NCBI GenBank assembly: GCA_030144725.1
Contig: JASKMD010000003.1
Coordinates: forward strand, 12,031,576 to 12,095,575
From: Haematococcus lacustris
Lineage: Eukaryota > Chlorophyta > Chlorophyceae > Chlamydomonadales > Haematococcaceae
DNA length: 64,000 nt
Direction: 5' to 3'
Shown here piece by piece: positions 55,169 through 64,000 of the stretch; the first letter of the stretch is position 1, and each line of letters begins with the position of its first letter. The translations under genes and the position numbers were made by a program. The notes beneath the pieces were generated by a model. The model was not told the DNA's origin and made no database searches. It saw only the letters and a list, made by a program, of their open reading frames with translations.

Positions 55169-55420
55169 ATGCCTGTTGATAATGTTCCGCAACCAGCACA
55201 GCCTCGAGCTCCGCAACCTCCAATATACTATCAAGTGAAGCGGACATTTCCCCTTGAGCTGTTGTACTCGCGCACCTCATTTGCGGAACTGGCGGCCCAG
55301 GCCAAGGCCAGCTTGGCGACTGAAACTGTGCAGCAGCGGAAGGAAGCCAATGAACAGCATCGAGCAGCCATTGCGGAATTTGCCAAGCACTTGTCTGGCC
55401 TCCAACCCGGGACAAGCTGA
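55169..55420 (+). CDS. Hypothetical 83-aa protein
   Basis: ATG at 55169 to TGA at 55418-55420. Pro-rich start MPVDNVPQPAQPRAPQPPI, then YYQVKRTFPLELLYSRTSF and a probable amphipathic helix AELAAQAKASLATETVQQ followed by EANEQHRAAIAEFAKHLSGL. No signal peptide or membrane segment. Balanced composition and a predicted helix suggest a real small protein; family not recognised. The window gives no operon-like context; a CAG/GTTAC-like donor is not obvious, so a single exon is assumed. Confidence 0.5.
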   Translation: MPVDNVPQPAQPRAPQPPIYYQVKRTFPLELLYSRTSFAELAAQAKASLATETVQQRKEANEQHRAAIAEFAKHLSGLQPGTS

Positions 55421-55732
55421 TGTGATGTCACCACTGAGGGGCCACTGTCCTGAAGTAGCAGCCGAGTAGTCGTTACAGTGGTGTTGTGATCTGTTGACTC
55501 TAGCTCCTGTTGGCATGCTGGAAAGTTGCTAGCAGCAGCTTAGGGCTGCTTGTGCACAGTGGCATAGTGGGGTCAGGTTTCTCCTGTAAGACCCGCTTCA
55601 TCAGGTTACACAACTCTGCTTGCAAACGCCTTAGCTCCGCTTCTGCATCAGCTATGGCTACATGCTGGTACAATTGCTTGGTCTACTCAGCAAGGCTGCT
55701 GCTCAAGCAATGCTGCTGATGCATGATCTCTT
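55421..55732. other. Intergenic spacer, nothing recognised
   Basis: No coding signal; leads into a satellite. Confidence 0.5.
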
Positions 55733-56104
55733 CCCTGGGCTGGGCTGGGCTGGGCTGGGCTGGGCTGGGCTGGGCTGGGCTGGGCTGGGCTGGGCTGGGC
55801 TGGGCTGGGCTGGGCTGGGCTGGGCTGGGCTGGGCTGGGCTGGGCTGGGCTGGGCTGGGCTGGGCTGGGCTGGGCTGGGCTGGGCTGGGCTGGGCTGGGC
55901 TGGGCTGGGCTGGGCTGGGCTGGGCTGGGCTGGGCTGGGCTGGGCTGGGCTGGGCTGGGCTGGGCTGGGCTGGGCTGGCCTGGCCTGGCCTGGCCTGGCC
56001 TGGCCTGGCCTGGCCTGGCCTGGCCTGGCCTGGCCTGGCCTGGCCTGGCCTGACCTGGCCTGGCCTGGCCTGGCCTGGCCTGGCCTGGCCTGGCCTGGCC
56101 TGGG
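55733..56104. repeat. TGGGC to TGGCC compound pentanucleotide satellite
   Basis: About 48 units of TGGGC (to about 55977) switch abruptly to about 25 units of TGGCC, with one TGACC variant at about 56051. The first half is the complement of the CCCAG array at 3.1 kb. Confidence 0.5.
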
Positions 56105-58431
56105 CCTTGCCTGGGCTTGGTTAGCGATGTAGTCAGCAATGCGGGTCTATGGAGCACGGCCAGTGAATACAAGCGCAGCCATTTTAGCGGACCCGGCTAG
56201 GCTTCGCTTCGAGCGATGGGGCATAGCTTAATGTGCTTCAAATGCGGCTGTCATCGACCGAAAGGTCCATCGCCGACTCCGACGGCAGGAGTAGCTTCAT
56301 TGCTTTTGTTCTTCCTACATTGGGTTGCCGGAAAGACCATCATTCGGGGCGAAAAGGCCCTGGCATGGGAAATCTGAGGCGAGTTATGTTTATTCTGATT
56401 CAGTACCAGCGGACATGTCATTCCGCTTGCATAAGATGAAACATATGTGGTAGCGCCCAATGTGGTTCCCCCGGTGTGCATTGCAAGGCGTTTGGCACGT
56501 TTGGCATACAGTTGATGCTTTTGGCAGTGTGTCCCACACTACCACTCCCCATTGACCGAACTGGTGCATGATGAGGTCAAGTCAGCGCCAGGGTGTGAGT
56601 GTGTGGTACAGCTAGCTGCTGAAGAAGTTTCAGGCCCAAAGCCTCACGGCGTACCCCCTCAACCCGGCCATGAGACAAGCCTCTAGCAAGCAGCATGTAG
56701 CACACACTGTAGACACCCAGTAGGCACCAGTAGACATCGCCGAGGACATCGCCGCAACAGCACACATACTTTAGGGCGCAAGTAAGAGCGATGGAGCGCT
56801 CCTGGCGTTGTGTGCTGGTCGGGGCCCCCGAACATTGGACGGGGTCGCGGACCAGCCGATCACCATAGGCCTGTTCCGCCGAGCCGATGCTAACGTGCGC
56901 GGCGCTGCGTCAAGGCGTGCCAATCTTACATCGTGAAGCGGTGTATAGAGTTAGTTAGGTCCGTCCGAAAAAATGACATTTTTTGGCTTGCTTGTCTAAC
57001 CTGACCTATAGTGCCCATCACCACTCTGAGTTTACTAGGTAGGTCACTTCTCAGAGTTTATGATTAGGGTGCGGTTCCTCCGCTTAATATTAACTTAATA
57101 GCTTAATTAAATTAAGGCCGGTCGTATTAAGCCCCTTAAGTGATACTGTCACGTCTAGGGCATTACCTACAGTTTTTCTGTCATTCGTGTCAATGTTGGT
57201 CAAATGTCGGTCTAAAGGCCCAGTGCCCACTTCAGCTCCGCCCGTCTTGTGTGCTGGACTCCATTACCAGGCTAACAAAACTCATTCAACAAGGAACAAC
57301 ATGTTGGCCTGTGGGTAATCTCACTCAGCTACTACAAACGTAGATGGCACTTTCCCGTCACAACAAATGGCGTACGATGGCATACAATGGCGTACAGCCC
57401 TGACTACTCCAGTTATGTCAGTTCCAAACCTAGACGTCAAGACGTCACCCAGGCACACCATCACCATCCCCACCAGCAATGTCATCACAGCCACAGCCCT
57501 TGATCAGCTTCCTCCGGGCCAGGTGGTCAGCTACCAACTGGGCTAACCTCTCGTCCCAGGCTGCGCTGACGGCCTGGGTGACGTCAGGGTCAGTCCCACC
57601 CCAATCTGCGTGGCAGGGTCAAACACACTCACAATGCTCAGCTATGCCCTTGCCTATGTGGGGGAGTCCCACTGCATTGGCCGCTGCTGCTGCTGCACTT
57701 GAGACTTGCTGACTAGTGATAACAGCTGGCGTGTATTGCTAAGGCGGCAGCCGAGGCTGTATCATCTAGCCCCACCTGGAGGTGGGGAGAACGCATGCAT
57801 ATGAGACCAAGCTAACGCGTATTTCCATTTTGTAAGAGGACACCATTACCAGCTCAAGCTCAGGATATAGGACTATACTATAGCTATTGTTCACACATCC
57901 CCTGCGTGAGGCCCTCACTGAAGGGTTAACTATTCTACAGTGCGGTTGTATTGCAGATCTGCACAGTATGCAGGCAATGCGCCAGATTTCCCCACAATAT
58001 TTCTCCACAATGTGGGGCCCACACCTATGGGCAACGGGTTTGTGGTCAAATGAGGGTGGGCCTGGGTTGAGCGGGACTCGTTTTGCATGAAAGAGTAACC
58101 CACCACTTCAGCACCTTCGGTAACGAAGCGTTCTCTTCGGCCTGGTGTGTCGTCTGCGACGTAGTGTAGCAACGCAGCCATCAACAGCCTCAGGCTTCTC
58201 CGTTGAACAATAAAGACGGCTTCGTCCGCGGTGAGATATCAATTCAAGGCAGCCATGCTACTAGCTCGCCCAGTGCTTCATGGCTGCAGAAGCTTCTGCG
58301 CACGCATCATGTTGTCAAAGCATGCTTTCGCTTGAAGTCCGCTGTCTGCTCCGCCCTCTTTTCTCGTAGATCAGCACAGGTTAGCCTGCTTCGCGGTAGG
58401 ACGCAAGGCTCACCGCCTGGTAGCTTGAACA
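56105..58431. other. Intergenic upstream of eIF1A, no supported gene
   Basis: Lower GC around 56,930-57,130 (TTAATATTAACTTAATAGCTTAATTAAATTAA). Several short open frames without motifs. 58,190-58,431 is probably eIF1A promoter and 5' UTR. Confidence 0.5.
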
Positions 58432-59167
58432 ATGCCGAAGAACAAGGGAAAGGGGTGGGTGCAAGCATATGCTTGTTCAGCCGCCTCGCTTCACCCGCTG
58501 ACGACTTGCTGGTGCTCTTTCCCCCGCTGGACGTGCTCTTGTCCATCAGAGGCAAAAACCGCAAGGTATGTATGACGTTTTGCTGCCAGTCACCATCACA
58601 CCCCCTCACAGTGATGTTCTTTGACCTGAGTGCAGCGAGGGAAGAATGAGAATGAGGAGGACAAGCGTGAGCTAGTTTACAAGGAGGATGGGCAGGAGTA
58701 CGGCCAGGTCATCCGTATGCTTGGGAATGGCAGGCTGGAGGCTCACTGCATCGATGGCAAGAAACGGCTGTGCCACATTCGTGGCAAGATGCGCAAGAAG
58801 GTCTGGGTGGCGCAGGTGTGTTTTCTTACATAGGGCATTGCCAGGGCAACATGCTGGCGCATGCTCATATGCAGCCGTTGTGCAGCATTGGACCAGCTCT
58901 CCCAGCTTACAGCCAGGCGCACTCAGCCTGCCTGCACCTGGGCTGTGCGGTGCCATGCAGGGCGACATTGTGCTGGTGGGCCTGCGCGAGTACCAGGACG
59001 AGAAGGCAGACGTTATCATGAAGTTCACAGCCGATGAGGCGCGCGTGTTGAAGCAGTATGGGGAGCTGCCAGAGCACATCCGCATCAATGACACTGATGT
59101 GATGTTTGAGGGCGAGGACAAGGAGAACCAAGAGTTCTTCGACTTTGATGATGTGGAGGCCATTTAG
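58432..59167 (+). CDS. EIF1A: Translation initiation factor eIF1A
   Basis: Binds the 40S A site, promoting pre-initiation complex assembly, scanning and start-codon selection; cytosolic. Exons 58432-58454, 58550-58565 (16-nt microexon), 58636-58815, 58961-59167; total 426 nt, 141 aa, near the usual 140-150. The N-terminal basic tail [20 protein letters not shown] is spread over the first three exons. The OB-fold follows: [58 protein letters not shown]; then helices [20 protein letters not shown] and an acidic C-terminal tail ending [10 protein letters not shown]. The N- and C-terminal tails that act oppositely in scanning are both present. Single intact copy; identification is firm. Confidence 0.5.
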
Positions 59168-60632
59168 ATGGCTGCCTGTCTGCCTGCCTGCCTGCCTGCC
59201 AGCCATCCCACTGTGAACAGAACAATCTTCAGCCTGGGGCACCAGGTCAAATCCACTTTTAGGTATGGGCAGTGGGATCAGCAGCAGCAGGATCAGGTAT
59301 CCTAACCCCTTCTTCTGCCATGCTCTTCCTGCCATGTTGGTAGCAATTCAAGGCTGACCTGCAGCAGTGCACCATCTGCAGCAGTGCCAACTTTGCCATG
59401 GCCAGCACCACCAGCTGGGGCCAGGCATGTTTGACATGTGGGCGATTGAATGTGTTTGCATGCTTGGTTCTCAATGTGCTGCCATCAGAAAGGGCCTGAA
59501 GCTGCGGCGCTGAGGCAGCACCCTAGCTACGCCCTGACTTGATTGCAGCCTTCAGCATAGGGAGTGGGAGCGGTAGTTTGCATATGACATGACCCAGCGC
59601 TCACTATGTTTTTGGGTAGGGCTCGCTGCCTTTTACTCGACTCAACTTGAAGGCAGTGCTGGCTGTGAAGTTGACTGTCCATCCTTCGTCGCACATGCAG
59701 TTGCCATGGTCAGTTGAAATCATTGAATGGGTATGTAATGTTTGTTTGGTGCCCTGGCTAAAACGAATTGGCTAAAACGAATTGGCTCGACAAGAGTGAA
59801 GGGTCCAGCGCCACACTATTCATCATCATACTAGCACAATGGGCGCATATAGGCAATCATCTACGACTCCCAGTACTAGAGCTACCGGTGCAACGACTGG
59901 TGGGGTACCTAGAAGGCAGGGCGTCAGATCCTTCAATGCGCTGCCAAGATGTATCCTCACAAGCACCTAGTCGTGAACAACACCCCAGTCAGCCTGCCAT
60001 ACCCCTAGCATCAACAGCAACCGTGGTGGCAACTGCGACTACTTTTGTCGTGCAGGAGCCTGTACCTGAACACAGCCCACTGCATGACCCCACCCCTTTC
60101 ACGCACACGTCAGAACCCGGCTGCTGCCAGACTGGTGGTTCTCCTTGCTCTACCTCAACTCTCTCCCTCCCACAACAACGTCGAGCCAACCACAAGGTCT
60201 GGAATTGACTGTAGCTGCCTTTGCTAGGAACGACATTCGGGCTGCGTGGGTCAGGGGGTAGGGGTAGGGATACCAAGGACTCGTGTCATTATCTTCAAGA
60301 AGAAGAGGACGCAGCAGCAGCAGCAGCAGCAGCAGCGGAACTAGAAGAAGAGTACTCCAGCAAAGCCGGCGTGCATTATCAGTGAAGCTTCCACCTGAGG
60401 AGGCGCGGCATGGTCCCATAACCTTCATCGTCTCCTACCCCTTGAATCGTTACATTTCAAAGCTCATCCTCTGCCACACCAAACGCCGCCTGCAGCCACC
60501 CTGCCCAGGGCTGAGGCCAACTGCACCCCTGCACCAGCCAACCGTCACACCATTAGATCCAGCCCAGGTGTGAGAGGCGGAAGCCCTGGGAAGGGACTGA
60601 GGAGCTGCTGGGGGACCGCAGGGGTCGCAGTG
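59168..60632. other. Intergenic between convergent eIF1A and METTL14, no supported gene
   Basis: (TGCC)n at 59178-59200. An open frame at 59768-60208 is Thr/Ser/Pro-rich and unrecognised. Presumably holds both 3' UTRs. Confidence 0.5.
60309..60341. repeat. CAG repeat
   Basis: About 10 CAG units in the eIF1A-METTL14 intergenic region. Confidence 0.5.
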
Positions 60633-61417
60633 TCAGTGGCGAGGTCCGCCCCTCCCCGCCCCACCATGATGCACCGGGCTCCTAGGTCGGGCCTCGTCCA
60701 CCTCCTGCGCATGATGACCAGCACTGGCAATTGAGCAACAGGCTGCGGTGGAGCTGGGAACAGTTGAGGGCGCGCGGATGTGTTGAGCAACACAGCACGG
60801 AGGTGTGCTGAAAGGGGTTTTGGTGATGGGGGAACGGTGGTGTTGGGTGCCAGAAAGTAGGCAGGGCTGAGGCGGTGGAGCTGGGGCGGTCAGACGAATA
60901 CAAGGCAATTCTATCTGGCAACTGTGACGAACATGATCAGGGAGGAGGACTGACTAGGCCGTTCACCAGCAACTCCATGCATGCTTTGAAGCCTCACATG
61001 CCTCACATGTAGCATGGACAGCCTATGGAGTGTGGCGGAGAGCACAGCAGTGCACCTGCCCATGCCACTGCCGCTGCTGTTGCTGCCGCTGGCGCGCCGC
61101 TCTCACTCCTGTTGCTCTCAACGCTGTTGCTGTCACTGCTGTTAGCTAACAACAACAGCAGCCGCTGCAACTGCTGGTGATTGTTGCTGCCGTCGTTGCA
61201 GCAGCTTCTCACTCCTGTTGCTGTCGCTGCCACTGCTGGTGATGGCGCTGAGGCCTGCGGCTCACCGGGGGCGTGGGGATGATGAACGGCGCGCCACGTG
61301 GGACCCTGCCCCCGGTCACGTTCTCGACATAGGGCTGACCATTCGCCATCTGATACAGATATCCCAGGCAGCAGCATGGGGCATCAGAGGGAGCAGAAGC
61401 AGCAGGGGCAGAGGGAG

Positions 61418-61497
<80 letters not shown>

Positions 61498-62356
61498 GCG
61501 CAGGACGAGGGAAGTTGATGGTGGGTGCAAGGGCCCTTTTGGCACAGCCAGCACATCACAGACATACTGTCACAGTAGGCCCAGCCCCCAGCCCCCTGCC
61601 CCAGCCCCCTGCCCCAGCCCCCTGCCCCAGCTCCCCTGCCCCAGCTCCCCTGCCCCAGGCCCCCCTGCTGCAGCGCCTCTTACCCCATCCCCCCTGCCCC
61701 AGCGCCCCTGCCCCAGCTCACCCTGAAATGTGAGGCATACACGTCTGGTCTGAAGTTAGATGCCGGCAGGTTGAGGCCCACGGTGACCCAGCCGTCACGG
61801 ATGTTGTGCTCCTCACCAAACAGCTCCAGCCGCCTGGCCAGCAGCGGTCAGGAGCCACGCAGCAGCAGGGGTCACTCGCCACAGCGCCCGCAGCACTCTA
61901 CCTCACCTCCCCCACACCCTTCAGGCTTGGCCACAGACCAAATCATGGAACATGGAGTATCGCATGCAGCAAGCATGAAACACATGGAGTCAATGAAGAT
62001 GTGCGATGTAGCATTGCTGGCAGGTGAATGTCATGTAATGATCATGAAGATGGTGATGATGATAACAATGACGAAGATGAAAATGATGAAAAGTATGATG
62101 ATAAAGATAAAGAAAAAGATGACCCGAGTAGGACCCCCTCCCCCTAAGCCCCTTCCCTCCTCACCCCCTTGCATTGCTCGTCCCACCTCTTGCCCAGGCA
62201 GAAGCGTTCGATGATTTCATACAGCTCCGTGGGCTTCTCACAGGAACCACCGGCAGGCTCCTCGCTGACGATGACGTCTGTGTCGCAGTTGGTGTGGATG
62301 AAGTGGCCGTCCAGGTTACGCTTCAGCTGCCCGCGCAAGCCCACCAAACAGTGCTC
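60633..62356 (-). CDS. METTL14: METTL14-like m6A methyltransferase subunit, 3' exons, partial
   Basis: Non-catalytic RNA-binding partner of METTL3 in the nuclear N6-adenosine methyltransferase (plant MTB). Four exons: 62187-62356, 61722-61833, 61266-61349, 60633-60704. Reading: EHCLVGLRGQLKRNLDGHFI, TDVIVSEEPAGGSCEKP, ELYEIIERFCLGKRRLELFG, IRDGWVTVGLNLPASNF, DVYASHF, QPYVENVTGGRVPRGAPF, IIPTPP/EVDEARPRSP, and a Gly/Arg-rich end (GGAGRGGPRH). Order and spacing follow human METTL14 (EHCLMGIKG, EEP..G..EKP, IIEHFCLGRRRLHLFG, GWLTVG, YASYF, RPKSP, RGG tail). METTL3 is excluded because EEP replaces its pattern and LGRR-LELFG matches METTL14. The stop codon position follows the protein frame. The upstream intron is satellite to the window edge, so the catalytic-fold N-terminus is outside. 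Confidence 0.5.
61419..61497. repeat. CAT then CAG trinucleotide repeats, METTL14 intron
   Basis: About 12 CAT units run directly into about 13 CAG units; they lie in the intron between the 61722-61833 and 61266-61349 exons. Confidence 0.5.
61575..61720. repeat. CAGCCCCCTGCCC minisatellite, METTL14 intron
   Basis: Degenerate CCCCAG(C)CCCCTG units filling the intron up to the donor of the 61722-61833 exon. Confidence 0.5.
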
Positions 62357-62368
62357 CTGTTGGCCAGG

Positions 62369-64000
62369 TCGGGGTCAGGGTCAGGGTCAGGGTCAGGGTT
62401 AATGTTAGGGTTAGGGTCAGGGTCAGGGTCAGGGTCAGGGTCAGGGTTAATGTTAGGGTCAGGGTCAGGGTCAGGGATAATGTTAGGGTCAGGGTCAGGG
62501 TTAATGTTAGGGTCAGGGTCAGGGTCAGGGTCAGGGTCAGGGTTAATCTTAGGGTCAGGGTCAGGGTCAGGGTCAGGGTCAGGGTTAATGTTAGGGTCAG
62601 GGTCAGGGTCAGGGTCAGGGTCAGGGTTAATGTTAGGGTCAGGGTCAGGGTCAGGGTCAGGGTTAATGTTAGGGTCAGGGTCAGGGTCAGGGTCAGGGTT
62701 AATGTTAGGGTCAGGGTCAGGGTCAGGGTTAATGTTAGGGTCAGGGTCAGGGTCAGGGTCAGGGTTAATCTTAGGGTCAGGGTCAGGGTCAGGGTCAGGG
62801 TTAATGTCAGGGTCAGGGTCAGGGTCAGGGTTAATGTTAGGGTCAGGGTCAGGGTCAGGGTCAGGGTCAGGGTCAGGGTTAATGTTAGGGTCAGGGTCAG
62901 GGTCAGGGTTAATCTTAGGGTCATGGTCAGGGTCAGGGTCAGGGTTAATCTTAGGGTCAGGGTCAGGGTCAGGGTCAGGGTCAGGGTTAATGTTAGGGTC
63001 AGGGTCAGGGTCAGGGTTAATGTTAGGGTCAGGGTCAGGGTCAGGGTCAGGGTCAGGGTTAATGTTAGGGTCAGGGTCAGGGTCAGGGTCAGGGTCAGGG
63101 TTAATGTTAGGGTCAGGGTCAGGGTCAGGGTCAGGGTTAATGTTAGGGTCAGGGTCAGGGTCAGGGTTAATGTTAGGGTCAGGGTCAGGGTCAGGGTTAA
63201 TCTTAGGGTCAGGGTCAGGGTCAGGGTCAGGGTTAATGTCAGGGTCAGGGTCAGGGTCAGGGTCAGGGTTAATGTTAGGGTCAGGGTCAGGGTCAGGGTC
63301 AGGGTCAGGGTCAGGGTTAATGTTAGGGTCAGGGTCAGGGTCAGGGTTAATCTTAGGGTCATGGTCAGGGTCAGGGTCAGGGTTAATCTTAGGGTCAGGG
63401 TCAGGGTCAGGGTCAGGGTTAATGTAAGGGTCAGGGTCAGGGTCAGGGTTAATGTTAGGGTCAGGGTCAGGGTCAGGGTCAGGGTCAGGGTTAATGTTAG
63501 GGTCAGGGTCAGGGTCAGGGTCAGGGTCAGGGTCAGGGTCAGGGTTAATGTTAGGGTCAGGGTCAGGGTCAGGGTTAATGTTAGGGTCAGGGTCAGGGTC
63601 AGGGTCAGGGTCAATGTTAGGGTCAGGGTCAGGGTCAGGGTCAGGGTCAGGGTCAGGGTTAATGTTAGGGTCAGGGTCAGGGTCAGGGTTAATGTTAGGG
63701 TCAGGGTCAGGGTTAATGTTAGGGTCAGGGTCAGGGTCAGGGTTAATCTTAGGGTCAGGGTCAGGGTCAGGGTCAGGGTCAGGGTTAATGTTAGGGTCAG
63801 GGTCAGGGTCAGGGTCAGGGTTAATGTTAGGGTCAGGGTCAGGGTCAGGGTCAGGGTTAATGTTAGGGTCAGGGTCAGGGTCAGGGTTAATCTTAGGGTC
63901 ATGGTCAGGGTCAGGGTCAGGGTTAATCTTAGGGTCAGGGTCAGGGTCAGGGTTAATGTTAGGGTCAGGGTCAGGGTCAGGGTCAGGGTTAATGTTAGGG
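62369..64000. repeat. Telomere-like GGGTCA / GGGTTAATGTTA array (continues past the window)
   Basis: Blocks of 2-7 AGGGTC(A) hexamers are separated by AGGGTTAATGTTAGGGTC or ...TTAATCTTA spacers, giving a higher-order pattern of about 30-55 bp. It begins 12 nt upstream of the splice acceptor of the METTL14 exon at 62356, so it is intronic. Long open frames (LTLTLT, GSGSGS) across it are artefacts. Confidence 0.5.

Noticed and set aside
62174..63902. 400-530 aa open frames with GSGSGL or LTLTLT repeats
   Set aside because: Translation of the telomere-like hexamer array in a METTL14 intron.
62369..64000. A true telomere or chromosome end
   Set aside because: The unit is mainly GGGTCA, not the algal TTTTAGGG, and it lies inside a gene between a splice acceptor and missing upstream exons.

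Overview
This is eukaryotic nuclear DNA, almost certainly from a volvocalean green alga. Haematococcus is my best guess, because it combines GC-rich coding exons, many short GT-AG introns, FAP161-type flagellar and GFY acetate-transporter genes, Fanzor-like TnpB relics and extreme pentanucleotide satellites. The species call is an inference; no rRNA, organellar or other diagnostic marker is present. Exon models were built by hand from splice sites, frame and remembered family alignments.

Layout. 0.3-1.7 kb (-): 5' half of the NEDD8-activating enzyme subunit AXR1/NAE1. 2.3-2.5 kb: a small unknown ORF. 3.1-3.3 kb: a CCCAG satellite. 3.6-7.2 kb: a complete-ended hAT transposon (8-bp target duplication) with a PIF/Harbinger transposon nested inside it (16-bp inverted repeats, 3-bp duplication). 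8.5 kb: a decayed Fanzor-like relic. 9.1-12.8 kb (+): the ciliary gene CFAP161, with a Fanzor 3' fragment inside an intron. 13.4-14.5 kb: a second, longer Fanzor pseudogene. 15.2-16.0 kb: a second, truncated Harbinger copy.

16.1-41.6 kb is one tandem array: seven complete head-to-tail units of about 3.2-3.3 kb plus a partial eighth. Each complete unit carries one intact six-exon GPR1/FUN34/SatP (GFY) acetate-transporter gene of 224 aa. A 2.1-kb unknown insertion with a long foldback interrupts unit 2. Each gene is followed by a CAG tract whose length differs between most copies (5-27 repeats).

43.9-52.0 kb (-): a complete 12-exon, 1046-aa RecN-type SMC-like repair ATPase with a transit-like N-terminus. 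Four of its introns hold simple-sequence arrays placed just inside the 5' splice site, including 286 uninterrupted GGTGT units. 55.2 kb: a small unknown ORF. 55.7-56.1 kb: a TGGGC/TGGCC satellite. 58.4-59.2 kb (+): translation factor eIF1A with a 16-nt microexon. 60.6-62.4 kb (-): the 3' four exons of METTL14, the m6A-writer partner subunit. Its upstream intron is filled to the window edge by a telomere-like GGGTCA/GGGTTAATGTTA array.

The host genes are unrelated housekeeping or ciliary genes and do not form a pathway. The notable biology is local amplification of an acetate transporter, decayed RNA-guided-nuclease (Fanzor/TnpB) copies that share a conserved 3' segment, and introns dominated by satellites that respect exon boundaries.
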